From Tetracentron sinense (taxonomy: Eukaryota; Streptophyta; Magnoliopsida; Trochodendrales; Trochodendraceae), in assembly GCA_015143295.1 (NCBI GenBank), contig CM026570.1, forward strand, positions 25,303,250-25,367,249: DNA of 64,000 nt, read 5' to 3'. This document shows, piece by piece, positions 23,350 to 34,031 of the stretch; the stretch's first letter is position 1; each line of letters opens with the position of its first letter. The notes beneath the pieces are model-generated. The model was given only the letters and a program-made list of their open reading frames with translations, was not told the origin of the DNA and made no database searches. The translations under genes were made by a program, and so were the position numbers.

Positions 23350-23551
23350 AAAACTTTGCCTAAGTTGAAAATTTTGATAATTTTGATTGTAAATGCATGT
23401 ATGTTTCTTGATGGATTGTGTTTACTATGTATGCCAACATGATTTGTGGTTTTTAATGTCTTAAAATATCTTATAATCATTAATAAGAAGGTTTAAGGGC
23501 TTAAGGAATCAATCCATAAGTTGAAATTCTAAAAATTTCAAATTCTATGTA

Positions 23552-23747
23552 TTGACTCGTCGGTAAGTCAGAAGTACAGGATTGTACTCGTCGATGAGTG
23601 GGCATTGCAGTAGCTAATTTTAAGCTACTCAGTGACGAGTCTCGGCTACTCGTCGACGAGTGCACTAAAATTTCCAGATTTTGTAGCCACTCTGCGATGA
23701 GTCAGATCTACTCGTCAATGAGTGACCACGGATCTATAAATATAAAC
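23552..23747 (+). promoter_or_regulatory. Putative internal promoter of the third ORF of element A
   Basis: Between the end of pol (23349) and the third ORF (ATG 23866) there are six or seven copies of the same CTCGTCGACGAG-type palindrome found in this element's LTR (for example ACTCGTCGATGAGT, ACTCGTCGACGAGT, ACTCGTCAATGAGT). They are followed by CTATAAATATAAAC at 23734 and a pyrimidine-rich leader. The layout copies the LTR promoter. Function is inferred. It could give the third ORF its own mRNA. Confidence 0.55.
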
Positions 23748-23865
23748 CTCATTTTTTCCAAAATTTTCACTGTTTACTCTTTCAAATCCTTTTTCTATCG
23801 CATTCCTCAACCTTCTAAACCTCTTCCATTCTCATCTCAACTCCTCAAAATTCAATCCATTTCCA

Positions 23866-24404
23866 ATGGCTACTCGAACCAAGAACCCTTCAGTGCCAAA
23901 GACGACGAAGAAGCCCTCTGCATTCGAAAAGGGAAAGACGAAAGTTGGAGAGCCCTCTAAAGGCACAGTCGCAGAACCATCTCAGGAAGAAACTCCAAAT
24001 CTTTTCGAGTCAAGTCCAAGGCCGCTCAGGAGAACTACACAAGATTTCTCATCAAAAGAGAGCCAATTTTGGGTAAGGTCCCTGATTTTGAGCTTTTCAA
24101 AGAAATAGGGTTAGATGCCATTACCTCTAAATTCCATGCCCTCAAATGGCAAAAATTTCTTGAACTTAGGGAGCCTATGTACCCTGACCTCATTAAACAA
24201 TTCAACTCTTAGTTCACCTGATAAAACCTCTTAAAAATTCTCATCTTATGCTCATGCTAAATTAATTTCTTTCAATCTAGCAGAGCTTAGGTCTATACTC
24301 AAACTACCTTTTGGGGATTCCCAAGAATACACCACAAACTAGTGGGTAACCCATGGGGGATTTGATGTTATAGAAGTCTTAAAAGTTATGTGTGTTAGCA
24401 AAGA
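23866..24404 (+). pseudogene. Third (envelope-like) ORF of element A, 5' part
   Basis: The ATG at 23866 starts a Lys/Ser/Pro-rich N-terminus (MATRTKNPSVPKTTKKPS). After a frameshift near 24030 the product continues with YTRFLIKREPILG, FELFKEIGLDAI and WQKFLELREPMYPDLIKQF. These fit the plant-retroelement third-ORF family often annotated as putative plant transposon protein. Stops occur near 24210-24230 and at 24343. Its codons stop at 24404 because element C is inserted there, and they resume at 30358. The function of this family is unknown. An envelope role has been proposed for such ORFs in Sireviruses, but I see no clear membrane segment. Confidence 0.65.
24400..24404. repeat. Target duplication of element C, left copy (AAAGA)
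   Basis: AAAGA here is repeated at 30358-30362, exactly flanking the two LTRs of element C. Confidence 0.9.
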
Positions 24405-25114
24405 TGAAAAAATTCGGTGAACCTCAAATCTGATGTTTGAGTTGAGAACTCACAAGTTCGAAGGGATGAATAGGTTTCCCTACAATTCTATCTACCATTT
24501 TTATGATTTAACAATTAAGTTATTGATTAAAGGGATGATGAATTTAAAGTGTGGAAATAGAGAGAAACATGCAAACCATAACACAAGGATTTTTACGTAG
24601 AAACCCTTTTGGGAAAAACCACGGGACCTAGTCCAGCCATGAGAATCCACTAAGACAAAGTTAACAAGAACTTAGAAGACTCGAACTTGACTCATTCGGA
24701 CTCGATACTACGATCCTTCAGTTCTTAGTCCTCCATGCCTCAAAAATTCATCACGTACTCACAAGTCCCGTGATCAACCGCAGCCGCTCGTACTTCTCTT
24801 TGTGTCTCGAAAACAGTCCACGAACTTATTTTGCACTGCATATCTCATCTCCTTAGATCCATATGATTAGCCTAGGACACTTACCACCTAAGTTATCATG
24901 TTAGGTTTATTCTAAGTCAATTCTCACCTATGGTAACATGGTATACCATCCTATGAGTCAAACGAAGGAAATGAGTCTTCAACCAATCTTCTTCGGTCTT
25001 CAACTTCACTTGTCGTGGATGCTTGAAGGCAATGACACAAGATACACACCTAATCACTTAGACTCACTTGTTTTGACAGCAGAATAAGCCAACACATAAA
25101 ACATGGACTTTACA
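24405..25114 (-). mobile_element. 3' LTR of element C, internally deleted
   Basis: On the minus strand it begins TGTAAAGTCCATG at 25114 and ends TTTTTTCA at 24405, 710 bp. It matches the 5' LTR (28865-30357) at both ends but lacks about 783 bp of its middle, including the palindrome cluster and TATA-like box. Since LTRs are identical at insertion, the deletion happened afterwards. Confidence 0.9.
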
Positions 25115-25128
25115 ATCTCCCCCTTTGG
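25115..25128 (-). promoter_or_regulatory. Polypurine tract of element C
   Basis: Minus-strand CCAAAGGGGGAGATT runs into the LTR start. Two more GAGGGGGAGTTTGTG copies lie at 25589-25630, the repeated tracts typical of Sireviruses. Confidence 0.75.
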
Positions 25129-25135
25129 CAATACC

Positions 25136-26879
25136 GTGGTAAAACTAAACTGAAGTACATGACTTAACACAAACTCACCCAAACACATCAAAACGGCGAA
25201 TTAGGACATTACATGACTCCAACACTAATACATGACACCATTTGACAAATCATCTTAAATTAAGACACTTAAGCTCTTGTCAAGTAAAATCTGTCTACTG
25301 CAACCCTGCACCTGCACATGCTCATAAACAAAAAACCCAGAGAAGCATGTGTAGAATATGAAAATAAATAAGCACAGGTAATGCAAGGAATGTACTGAAC
25401 TTGAAAAATAGTATCCAACATTCTCTCCCTTTTTGGCACAATTACCAAAGGTAATCATGATGCCAATATCACAAAGAATAGACTAATTTAACACATGTGA
25501 AATATTAAGGCAATCATAGTACAACCAAACAAATGTAGACAATACGGGGACTAAAGAGCGGGGAACAATCATAGAAATATAAAGCACAAACTCCCCCTCA
25601 ACAACTCAAGCACAAACTCCCCCTCAATAACTCAACTTCATCTTCTTTCCCTAAGATCAAGGACATTACCAAAATCAGGGCACTTAAGCCAGAAAGGCCC
25701 ATGACAACCAAAAAGAAAACACATAATAATATTACAAAAAAAATATTGTGTGCCACACAAACATGCATCAAAAGCATTCCAAGTAGTAGTAATTTAAAAT
25801 TACAAATCCAGTGAAGAATATGATTAGTTAGTCCGACTGAGGATACACATCTAACTAAATCTCACGAAATGCTAAAGCATATCCAATTCACTTAGTCACA
25901 TTTAGTGAACAGTTCAAAAGTGAAGCATTTGTGTGTAGTGGTGGTCTGACTAGATACTAGATCAAGGTTTCTTTCCCTTTCCAAGGATATGACATTAACC
26001 ACTAAGGGGACTCCCAAAGACATAACTCTTAGAAGTCAAACCTAGTTAGATCCATGTATGCTGATTTATTACATTTTGGTGCTCCTTTTTCCATTTTATT
26101 TGACTCAATATTTTTCTGTTATTTTTTATCAAACAACTCCAAACTTTGTAAGATTTCTTTAGATGTTCTTTATCTGAACATATCTTTTCATGCAATGATG
26201 GCTTTCACACTATCTAGGTAGGTAGTCCTAGCTATTGGCAGTAGGGGCTTTTACACTAGCAACCCAAATAAATGCCTACTGTCTGCATAGGTAGCCATTA
26301 CATACTGTTTGCATCTAATAATGACTTTCACACTAGTCCAATAGATAGCCCTTTTCATTGTAACAATTTTTGCTCATGAAAGATACACAAAATGGGGATG
26401 ACTAACAAAATGGTCATTCTAGATTGGTCATCCAATGTCACACTATTGGGATAAGTCAAACACCTACAGATTGGAAAATAGACCTCTCAACAGAATCAGT
26501 CAGAGTGCATGTGAAATTTGTAAAGCATACATACATGAATAAGTCTCTAACTGTTCAAAATAAAATCGATCTAATTTTTAGCCTAACTAAGAGACTATGA
26601 ATGTGATATATCCTCAATTAACAACAAACTCATGTTCAACCCTAGACAAGTATAGAAATAAAGATCACATTAGGAATGCAGATCAACAAGTCAAACAAGG
26701 GCAACATAACAAAAATCTTTTTGGATTTTATAGTTTTTCAATGTTTTTGAGATTTTTCAAAATAAATAAAATAGAAAAGCAGACCAAAGCAAGTAAAAAG
26801 AAAAACTATAGTATACACAAACATCACAACACTAGGACAAGATAGAACACTAACAGCACACCCTAGGCTATGACATACA
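25136..26879 (-). other. Noncoding interior of element C
   Basis: No pol motif is found on either strand. The region is AT-rich, with the repeated polypurine tracts at its left end and many short ORFs without domains. Pol should be here, so C is a nonautonomous element. Confidence 0.6.
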
Positions 26880-28802
26880 TGGGCTAAGTGAAGCCCTTCA
26901 GGTCTTCCTTTATCACCCAAACAGTTTTAGTAGTTTTATTGACCCCTTGGTCTCTAACCGTTTCAGTTGAGGTAGGTATGACCTTTTGCCTCTTCCTCCT
27001 GTTCCTCCTTTTCTAGGATTGAGTCCTAGAATTATGGCGAGCATTATGGTTCTCCCTGTTACCTCCTTTATATCTAGTATAAGGAGTGTCATGACCATGC
27101 CACTGTTTAGAGTTATCATAGATATTCAATGTATCATTATTTAACTTCCTAGACATCTCCACTAGGATATCAACTCTCCTTTAAAGATTCTCATGTAAGT
27201 TATTTTGGTTCTCAAAACCATGATTGCGCATTCTTCGAAGTTTAGGACATCGAGGCTAAATATGATCCTTCACTCCACATCTATGACATGTAAGAATGAA
27301 TTTCTGAGTAGAAGGGTCCTTCCCATTTTTAGGAGGGTGCCTTTTAGCACCAGGCTCAGTGTTTGAGGTGGATGGAGTTCCCTTCTCATCTCCACACCTC
27401 TTATTTTGCTCAAGATTAGCCAACTTGATTTCAAGACTTGTCTTTTCATCAAGACAAACATGCAAATCAGATTCAAGAAGTTGAGTCTTGGTAAGGAGGG
27501 AAGTTTTCTCTTCCTCAAGTTGTGACACAAGAGCTCTCAACCCTAAAGCCACTTGGTTTAAGGTATCTTTTTCCATTTCAATAGATTTGATCTTTTTGGA
27601 TATGGAAAACTGAACCTTTTTCAGCTTTAGGCATTCCTGAAATAGCTCATCATTGGCTGCCTCAAGGTCTCCCTCATAATCTGAGTCATTTTGACTCTCA
27701 TCATTCTCCTCACAATCACTATGTTATTGGTCACTCACAACACTTGAAGAAGATTCTTCAATCCCAGATAGAGATGCAGTGAAGGCCACATAACCCCTAG
27801 TCTCCTCACAAGAAGAACTATCTGATTCCTCATATTCAAATCATTGTCATCCCTTACCTTGCCCTTAAATCTTTTCTTATTTGAGCATTCAATGGCAATA
27901 TGGTCGTAGCCTTGGCATTCATAGCATTAAACACCTTGGGATTTCTTGTCCACACTTTTAAGATATTTCTTGTTTTTAAAGTGCTTTGGCTTGTCAAAAG
28001 ATTTTTGTCCTTTCGGATTAAATCTCTTATTAAGTTTTAAAAATTTTCTGAATTTCTTTACAAATAAAGCCAACTCTTCTTCTTCATCTTTAGAGTCATT
28101 ATCTGAACCATCTATAGATTCCTTGACGGATTTCAAGACAATAGATTTTGGTTTCTTAGATGGGTTCAAATTTAACTCATAGGTTTGGAGAGAACCAACC
28201 AACTCTTCGATTTGGAGAGCATCAATATTTTTGCTCTCTTCGATGGCAGTAACCTTCGATCGAAATCTCTCAGGTAGAGATCTCAAAATTTTTCTAACAA
28301 TTTTAGACTCAGAAATTCATTCCCCTAGATTGAAGCTAGAATTGACAATGTCACTCAAATTAGCATAAAAACTGTCAAAAGTTTCATTATCATCCATCGT
28401 CAATTTTTCAAACTTAGAGGTCAGTATTTGAAGTTTGGAGATCTTGATAGTTTTAGTCCCTTCATGGGTAATTTGAAAAATGTCCCATGCCTCCTTCAAA
28501 GTGTTAGATTTAGAAATACGTCGAAATTCTTTGAGTGTGACAGCGGCGAAAATTGCATTTAGACCCTTACTGTTCCATCTACAACTTTCAAATTCTACAT
28601 TAGTCCATTCAGAGAAAGGTTTAGGGATGGTCTGATCATCTATGGTCTTTGTTGGATGGGTCCAACTTTGTTCAATGGAGATCCATACTCTCTCATCTAA
28701 TGATTTTAGAAACGCTCTCATTTGAGCTTTCCAATAAGCATAATTATTCTCATCAAATAATGGGGAACAAGAGATGGATCCTCCCTCTCTTTGAAGATTC
28801 AT
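26880..28802 (-). pseudogene. Gag of copia element C
   Basis: The ATG at 28802 (MNLQREGGSISCSPLFDENN) leads into YAYWKAQMRAFLKSLDE, the copia capsid start. ETFDSFYANLSDIVNS follows, and after a frame break MRSLPERFRSKVTAIEESK. The first zinc knuckle reads CYECQGYDHIAIEC (about 27922-27880). A coiled coil (27576-27400, ALVSQLEEEKTSLLTKTQLL) and a second knuckle CHRCGVKDHI with RCPKL (about 27290-27235) follow, then VWVIKEDLKGF near 26910. Several stops and frameshifts interrupt it. Two knuckles and a coiled coil are usual for Sirevirus Gag. Confidence 0.8.
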
Positions 28803-28850
28803 ATTTACTGAAAATATGAGACAAGATCACACTAAGAAGTTAGTGAACCC

Positions 28851-28862
28851 GCTCTGATACCA
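28851..28862 (-). promoter_or_regulatory. Primer-binding site of element C
   Basis: Minus-strand TGGTATCAGAGC, complementary to initiator tRNA-Met, starts two bases from the 5' LTR end. Confidence 0.9.
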
Positions 28863-28864
28863 AT

Positions 28865-30357
28865 TGAAAAAATTCTGTGAACCTCAAATCCGATGTTTGA
28901 GTTGAGAACTCACAAGTTCGAGGGAATGGATAGGTTTCCCTACAATTCTATCTACCATTTTTATGATTTAACAATTAAGTTATTGATTAAAAGGATGATG
29001 AACTTAAAGTGCCGAAATAGAGAGAAACATGCAAACCATAATACAAGGATTTTTACGTGAAAACCCTTCTGGGAAAAACCACGGGACCTAGTCCAGCCAT
29101 GAGAATCCACTAAGACAAAGTTAACAAGAACTTACAAGACTCGAACTTGACTCATTCGGACTCGACACTACGATCCTTCAGTTCTTAGTCCTCCACGCCT
29201 AAAAAATTCATCACGTAATCATAATTCCCGTGATCAACTGCAGCCGCTCGTACTTCTATTTGTGTCTCGAAAACAATCTACTATCTTTCGATCGATCTCC
29301 GTCAATGACGGCTTCAGATTCCACCAACCAAATCACACATCCACGATCCTTCTCAAATTGATCTCCTTCGCAAAGGCTCTGGAACATTCCAGTCAAGTTG
29401 TTTTATCCAGAATGGGTTGATGGTTTGATAAGAATCAAAACCTAGATGGACTCCTTCAATGGAAAAATCCAAGCAAGCTATAATAGAGCTTTAGGCTTGC
29501 AAACTCTAGGTTGAAAGCAAATAACAAAGGGGAGGAGAATAATTAGTTTCCATAGTTTTTAAGAACTCTAGAAGGAGTTAAAAACCCTCTCTATACTCTC
29601 CCAAAGTTCCTACCCACGAACTAGAAGGGTTCTAGATAAATAGAGAACCCAAAAATCAAGTTTAGAAGTTGCTAAAACCAAGAAGGAAAGAAAAAAAATG
29701 AATTGGCAAAATTCCTATATCAGGGTCGACCCTAGGAGACACTTGGGTTGACCCAAAGGTGCACTTGGGTCGACCCAAATGTCTCTCAGGGTCGACCCTC
29801 AAATTTCTAACATTTTGGATTTTTTCTACATACTTATTTTTTGAGACTCAGGGTCGATCCTAAGTGCTCAAGGTCGACCTTGAGGTGCAAACCCAATTAA
29901 CAAAAATCATTTTCAACTCTTTCTCCCTTCACAAAAGTTGTAGATCTTTTTGATGCGGTCGATTTGATATATTATGGACCAAAATCTGAGCTACAGTTTG
30001 GGAGATATGCCACCTACAAGCAACCTTGGTTTTTTGAAACATTTCAGAATTTTTAATTTATTTTGCACTGCATATCTCATCTCCTTGGGTCCATATGATT
30101 AGTCTAGGACACTAACCACCTAAGGTATAATGTTAGGTTTATTCTAAGTCAATTCCCACCTATGGTAATATGGTATCTAGGTCATTTATCATCCTATGAG
30201 TGAAACGAAGGAAATGAGTCTTCAACCAATCTTTTTCGGTCTTCAACTTCACTTGTCTTGGATGCTTGAAGGCAATGACACAACATACACACCTAATCAC
30301 CTAAACTCACTTGTTTTGACACCGGAATAAGCTAACACATAAAACATGGACTTTACA
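28865..30357 (-). mobile_element. 5' LTR of copia element C
   Basis: The 1493-bp minus-strand LTR starts TGTAAAGTCCATG (30357) and ends TTTTTTCA (28865). Palindromes GGGTCGACCC and relatives fill 29885-29722, and a TATA-like TCTATTTATCTAG follows at 29650-29630. The solo LTR at 36808-38034 is a diverged relative with a similar cluster. Together with the 3' LTR and the AAAGA duplications it defines element C as 24405-30357, 5953 bp. Confidence 0.9.
29630..29885 (-). promoter_or_regulatory. LTR promoter of element C: GGGTCGACCC palindromes
   Basis: About seven copies of GGGTCGACCC-like motifs (AGGGTCGACCCT, TGGGTCGACCCA, GGGTTGACCC) occur on 29885-29722, upstream on the minus strand of a TATA-like segment at 29650-29630. 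They are absent from the deleted 3' LTR. Confidence 0.5.
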
Positions 30358-31266
30358 AAAGACATAACTTCTCCCAATCCTCCTAAGCACTAGGACCTAA
30401 CCCTTGATGCTAGGCTTGCACACCACATCATAACCTATGACATCATACCCAGAAGTGGTGGCAAGGATTTTATTACATTCTTCGATGTCTTTTTGATTTG
30501 GTGCATCTTAACCACCAGGAAAATTGAGCTCTCTTTCATCATTGCAAATGTCATGAAAGATGCAGCTAAGAAAACCTCAAGTAGATTGCCTTTTGGTCTT
30601 GCATTGACCCGTATCTTTAAGCACTTCAAAGTCCCTCTAGATGGCTATCAGGACAAGAAGAGTATTACTGACTCTCATGTGTATTCCAAAGCTACCATCA
30701 TGCGTATAAGATACACATTTATAGAGGCTAGTAATGTTTGGGTTCCAAAATTCCAAACCATCCCTACTTCAGATTCCTTTATTCCTATTCCTCCTCCACC
30801 TTCTCACCCTACTCCATCTGCACCTCCTTCCACAGATCCACTCCCTTCTTCCCATGACCTCATTCCATCTCCTACTCATTCTCCCATCCTCTCTCCTGCT
30901 CATTCCCCTATTCTTTACTCTTCTCCCATAGTTGAGCCAGCTGATCAGCCAGAGATTACAGAGACAATTGTTGAGCCAGCTGTAGAGACTGAGCCTGAGC
31001 CTGAGCCTGATTGGGGAGACATTATGATTGATGTAGATCTCCCTGAGTCAACTCATAGACAGCACTCAAATCATGTTGATGAGCCAGAGTAGCATTTTGT
31101 ATCTCCTTCCAGGCAACCTGAACCCAAGGCTGAAAAGGCTCCTCAAGAGCAACCAGCTGTGATTTCTTCTGATTCTTCTGACTCCTCTGAAGACTTGTCC
31201 AAGACTCTCAAGCTAAAGAAGCCAACTTCCAAGCCTGATAGGCCAACCAAAAGGCAGAAGATTTGA
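30358..31266 (+). pseudogene. Third (envelope-like) ORF of element A, 3' part
   Basis: The frame continues from 24404 after element C with ARLAHHIITYDIIPRSGG, WCILTTRKIELSFIIANVM and LPFGLALTRIFKHFKVPLDG, the conserved core of the plant retroelement third-ORF family. A long Pro/Ser-rich tail (30760-31000) follows, then a charged end (DSSDSSEDLSKTLKLKK) stopping at 31266. A single TAG (31090) interrupts the tail. The polypurine tract and 3' LTR follow within 190 bp, placing this ORF between pol and LTR as in Sireviruses. Confidence 0.7.
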
Positions 31267-31437
31267 TGAAGACCTCCTCTATGTTCCTTCATTTTTTTGG
31301 ACTGTTTGTGTGACATTTTGTGTTTCTTTTTTGTTGGATGTAATGACTGAAACTGAATCTTCATGTAATCTTTCTGATATATATGACATCATACATTCTC
31401 TACCTTCTTTTTTTTGTTATATTTTTTTTTGATGATG

Positions 31438-31452
31438 CCAAGGGGGAGAAAA
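31438..31452 (+). promoter_or_regulatory. Polypurine tract of element A
   Basis: CCAAGGGGGAGAAAA directly precedes the 3' LTR start TGTGAATAC at 31453. It would prime plus-strand DNA synthesis. Confidence 0.8.
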
Positions 31453-32002
31453 TGTGAATACTATGAGTGAAAAATAACGATTGATATGATCCATCTTCTT
31501 TGTGGAACTTCTCTTGGTTCCCAATTTCAGTTAAGAAATGTTTAAAAACATTAAAACACATATCTTCTTTGTGGAACTTCTCTTGATTCAAAAGACAATC
31601 CATAAAGATCCATCAAGAGTGAAGCTCCACAAATCAAGATAGAAGATCATCACTCATTGAAGACTAGTGTCTTAGTTAAAGAATGTCTAAGACCTTGTAA
31701 AGTCCTCAAGACATTGGAAAAGATTGCTCAAAGCTTACCTAGATAGACCCTAGGAGACTTAGTATAATTTGGACATCAATCTAAGGCCCTAAAAATGATT
31801 AAAATAATGTTGGTTTATTTTCCTAAGGGTCCAAGCACAATTCCCATCAAATTGGTCTCATTATGATGAGTTTACTGAAAAATTTCAGTAGACTCGTCGA
31901 CGAGTGTAAGAGACTCGTCGACGAGTGGATGACAGAAAAATTTTCAATTGATTATGTTCCCACCCAAAGATGACTTAGGCTTGATCCTCACTCACTCGTC
32001 GA
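31453..32002 (+). mobile_element. 3' LTR of element A, truncated and rearranged
   Basis: From about 31590 it matches the 5' LTR (17315 onward) closely, up to ACTCACTCGTCGA at 32002. There it breaks inside a CTCGTCGACGAG palindrome and joins unrelated DNA. Its first 135 bp differ from the 5' LTR and contain a duplicated TCTTCTTTGTGGAACTTCTC (31497 and 31563). An extra tandem copy of the palindrome unit is present at 31892-31929. Confidence 0.8.
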
Positions 32003-32322
32003 GATAGAACTACATCTCAACTATTAAGAACATCTTAGCATAGTGGCAGCCATATAAGTGAAGTGTCCAGCTTCACCCATAGCTATGACTATATAAGGAA
32101 TAAAGAACTGGAAAGTTATATCTGCCTGTGATAATCCAATCACATAACTTTCCTACAATATATCCTAAGGACCTTTATCAATATCTCATATCGTATAGAT
32201 CATCTCATGATCATGGTCAATTACCCATAATGAATACACAATAGATTAAGAAGAATTCTTTATTAATCAAATTAATAAGAATCTAACAATCTAAATGACT
32301 TTTCTAGGCATCATGTCTAACA
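32003..32322 (-). mobile_element. Fragment of an unrelated copia LTR
   Basis: On the minus strand it begins TGTTAGACATGATGCCTAG at 32322, a typical plant copia LTR start, and runs to the junction with element A at 32003 with no matching end. It abuts the broken RT gene of element D, into which it was presumably inserted. Confidence 0.55.
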
Positions 32323-32874
32323 GGCAGTCTTCTCTTGATCACCATCAGCCAGAAGAATCTGGTTATAGCCCGAATACTCATCCATAAAGGACTACATCTC
32401 ATGGCCAACAGTTGCATTGATAATTCTATCAATTCTTGGTATACGGAAAAAGTCTTTCAAGTATGCTTTATTTACATTGGTGAAATCAATACAGACTCTT
32501 ACTTTTCCACTCTTCTTTGGTATGGCTACTACATTCGATATCCAGTCTGGGTATTGAACTTCTCGAACGAACACGTGCTGGATGAGCTTGTCAATCTCTT
32601 TGTTGACGGCATCATGATAAGCAGAAACAAGTCTTAGTAGCTTTTGCTTGACAGGGCAAACAGCGAGATCAACATTCAAGTGATGATAAATGACTTCCGA
32701 GCTGATCCTCGTCATGTCTTGGAGTGACCAGGCAAAGAGATCGAGGTTTTTCTTCAAAAAGCACAATAGCTCAGCCTCTTCTTCCGTTATCAAGCTGGTC
32801 CCTATCTGCAACATCTTTGGCTCTTCGTTTGTCCCCAAATTAGCCTTCGTGGATTCAACGAATGGTTTACTCAA
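32323..32874 (-). pseudogene. Ty3/gypsy (Tat-like) reverse transcriptase, N-terminal half, element D
   Basis: Minus-strand motifs: HHLNVDLAVCPVKQKLLR, FVREVQYPDWISNVV, SGKVRVCIDFTNVNKAYLKD and FRIPRIDRIINATVGHEM. After a TAG (TTG-to-TAG type) at 32389 come SFMDEYSGYNQI and GDQEK. This is fingers and palm up to just before the catalytic YxDD, which is missing because the gene ends at 32323 at the copia LTR fragment. The sequence style (CIDFTNVNKAYLKD) is that of the Tat/Athila branch. Confidence 0.85.
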
Positions 32875-32919
32875 AGCTTCACCCGTGCTCTCTTCCTCTA
32901 TGACCCCACACTATAATTG

Positions 32920-33414
32920 CTATTTGGATACGTCAGGTGGGGTATAGTCACATTTCTGAGATGCCAACTGATCCCTCCTGATCTCCCTTAACCTGTCTTG
33001 AGTGGGGTATTTCAGCACCTGGTAATAAGATGAGGGAACAGCTCTCATCTCATCCATCCACCACCGTCCTAGAATGGCATTATATGGGGATGGAGCATCG
33101 AGGATGAAAAATTGTGTTAGCAAGATGATTGGTCCAGCTTTGACAGACGGGACAATCTCTCCAAGGGGTTGCATTGAACTTCCATCAAACCCAACCAACG
33201 AGGTTTGAGCAGCAATGAGTGAAGTTGGATCTAACTTCATCTGGGTGAAGGCTTGGAGATAGAGAATGTCTGCCGTACTCCCTGAGTCAACAAACACCCT
33301 CTTGATATCAAAATTGCCAATTCTCATAGTGAGGATGAGGGCATCGTAATGGGGCCTGACCATGGTTGTCATGTCATGGTCATAAAAAGTAAGGGCTTGC
33401 TCAATGCCCCTCAT
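32920..33414 (-). CDS. Ty3/gypsy (Tat-like) aspartic protease, element D
   Basis: The 164-codon minus-strand reading frame contains TFYDHDMTTMVRPHYDALIL and the active site VFVDSGSTADILYL, then the LVGFDGSS flap region and ILDAPSPYNAILGR, which closes a retroviral-type protease domain. It sits between gag (34892-34032) and RT (32874) in the same orientation. The first Met is internal to the polyprotein and is not a real start. Confidence 0.8.
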   Translation of the reverse strand: MRGIEQALTFYDHDMTTMVRPHYDALILTMRIGNFDIKRVFVDSGSTADILYLQAFTQMKLDPTSLIAAQTSLVGFDGSSMQPLGEIVPSVKAGPIILLTQFFILDAPSPYNAILGRWWMDEMRAVPSSYYQVLKYPTQDRLREIRRDQLASQKCDYTPPDVSK

Positions 33415-34031
33415 TTCTGGTTACACCTGGCAGACCTCAACTATGTGAGATAGCTTCCTCATTTTCTCCCTGAAATTCTGCTCCAAGTCCACTTCCAGCG
33501 TTCGAGCACGGTGGATGACATTTATTGTACCCATGGGTGTTCCTCCTTATCCTCCTCCACTGGTACCTGGATTTGAAGGTTCTTCAATACGGGGCAGAAG
33601 TGGTGGTTCCCTGGCATGCACTACACCAGCACTGGGGACCACGTACTCTCCCAAATAGCCCTCCTGAACTAACCTCTCCAGGTACTCCCTCAAGATTCGA
33701 CAATGTTGGTTACGTGACCACGGCACTTGTGATAGTGGCAGTACTCCTGTGCCTATGGCCCCATTGTGACGTCACGAACAGCATAGGCAGACCATTTAAA
33801 GTAAGACTCGTTCTCCATCGACTTCATTATTGTCGACGGACTGACCGTAGAGTTAACTTGATCAGTCTGGCTCTGGAGAGGACGTCTCTCCATTTTCTGA
33901 TTACCCCAATCTTGAGGACCTTGATTATACCTGGGTTACACCTAACTGGGCTGATAAGGACGTCTATCTTGCTACCGCTGGTGCTGCTGATAATTTTGAT
34001 TGGGCAGAACAAGATGCTTGTCCGTCCTGCT
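33415..34031 (-). pseudogene. Gag-protease linker with degenerate zinc knuckle, element D
   Basis: Minus-strand remnants include YCHYHKCRGHVTNI (about 33740-33700), a decayed copy of the CHYHRDHGHDTEEC-type knuckle of Tat Gag, and FLERTWSRI-like pieces in shifting frames. Stops and frameshifts are frequent. Confidence 0.55.
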
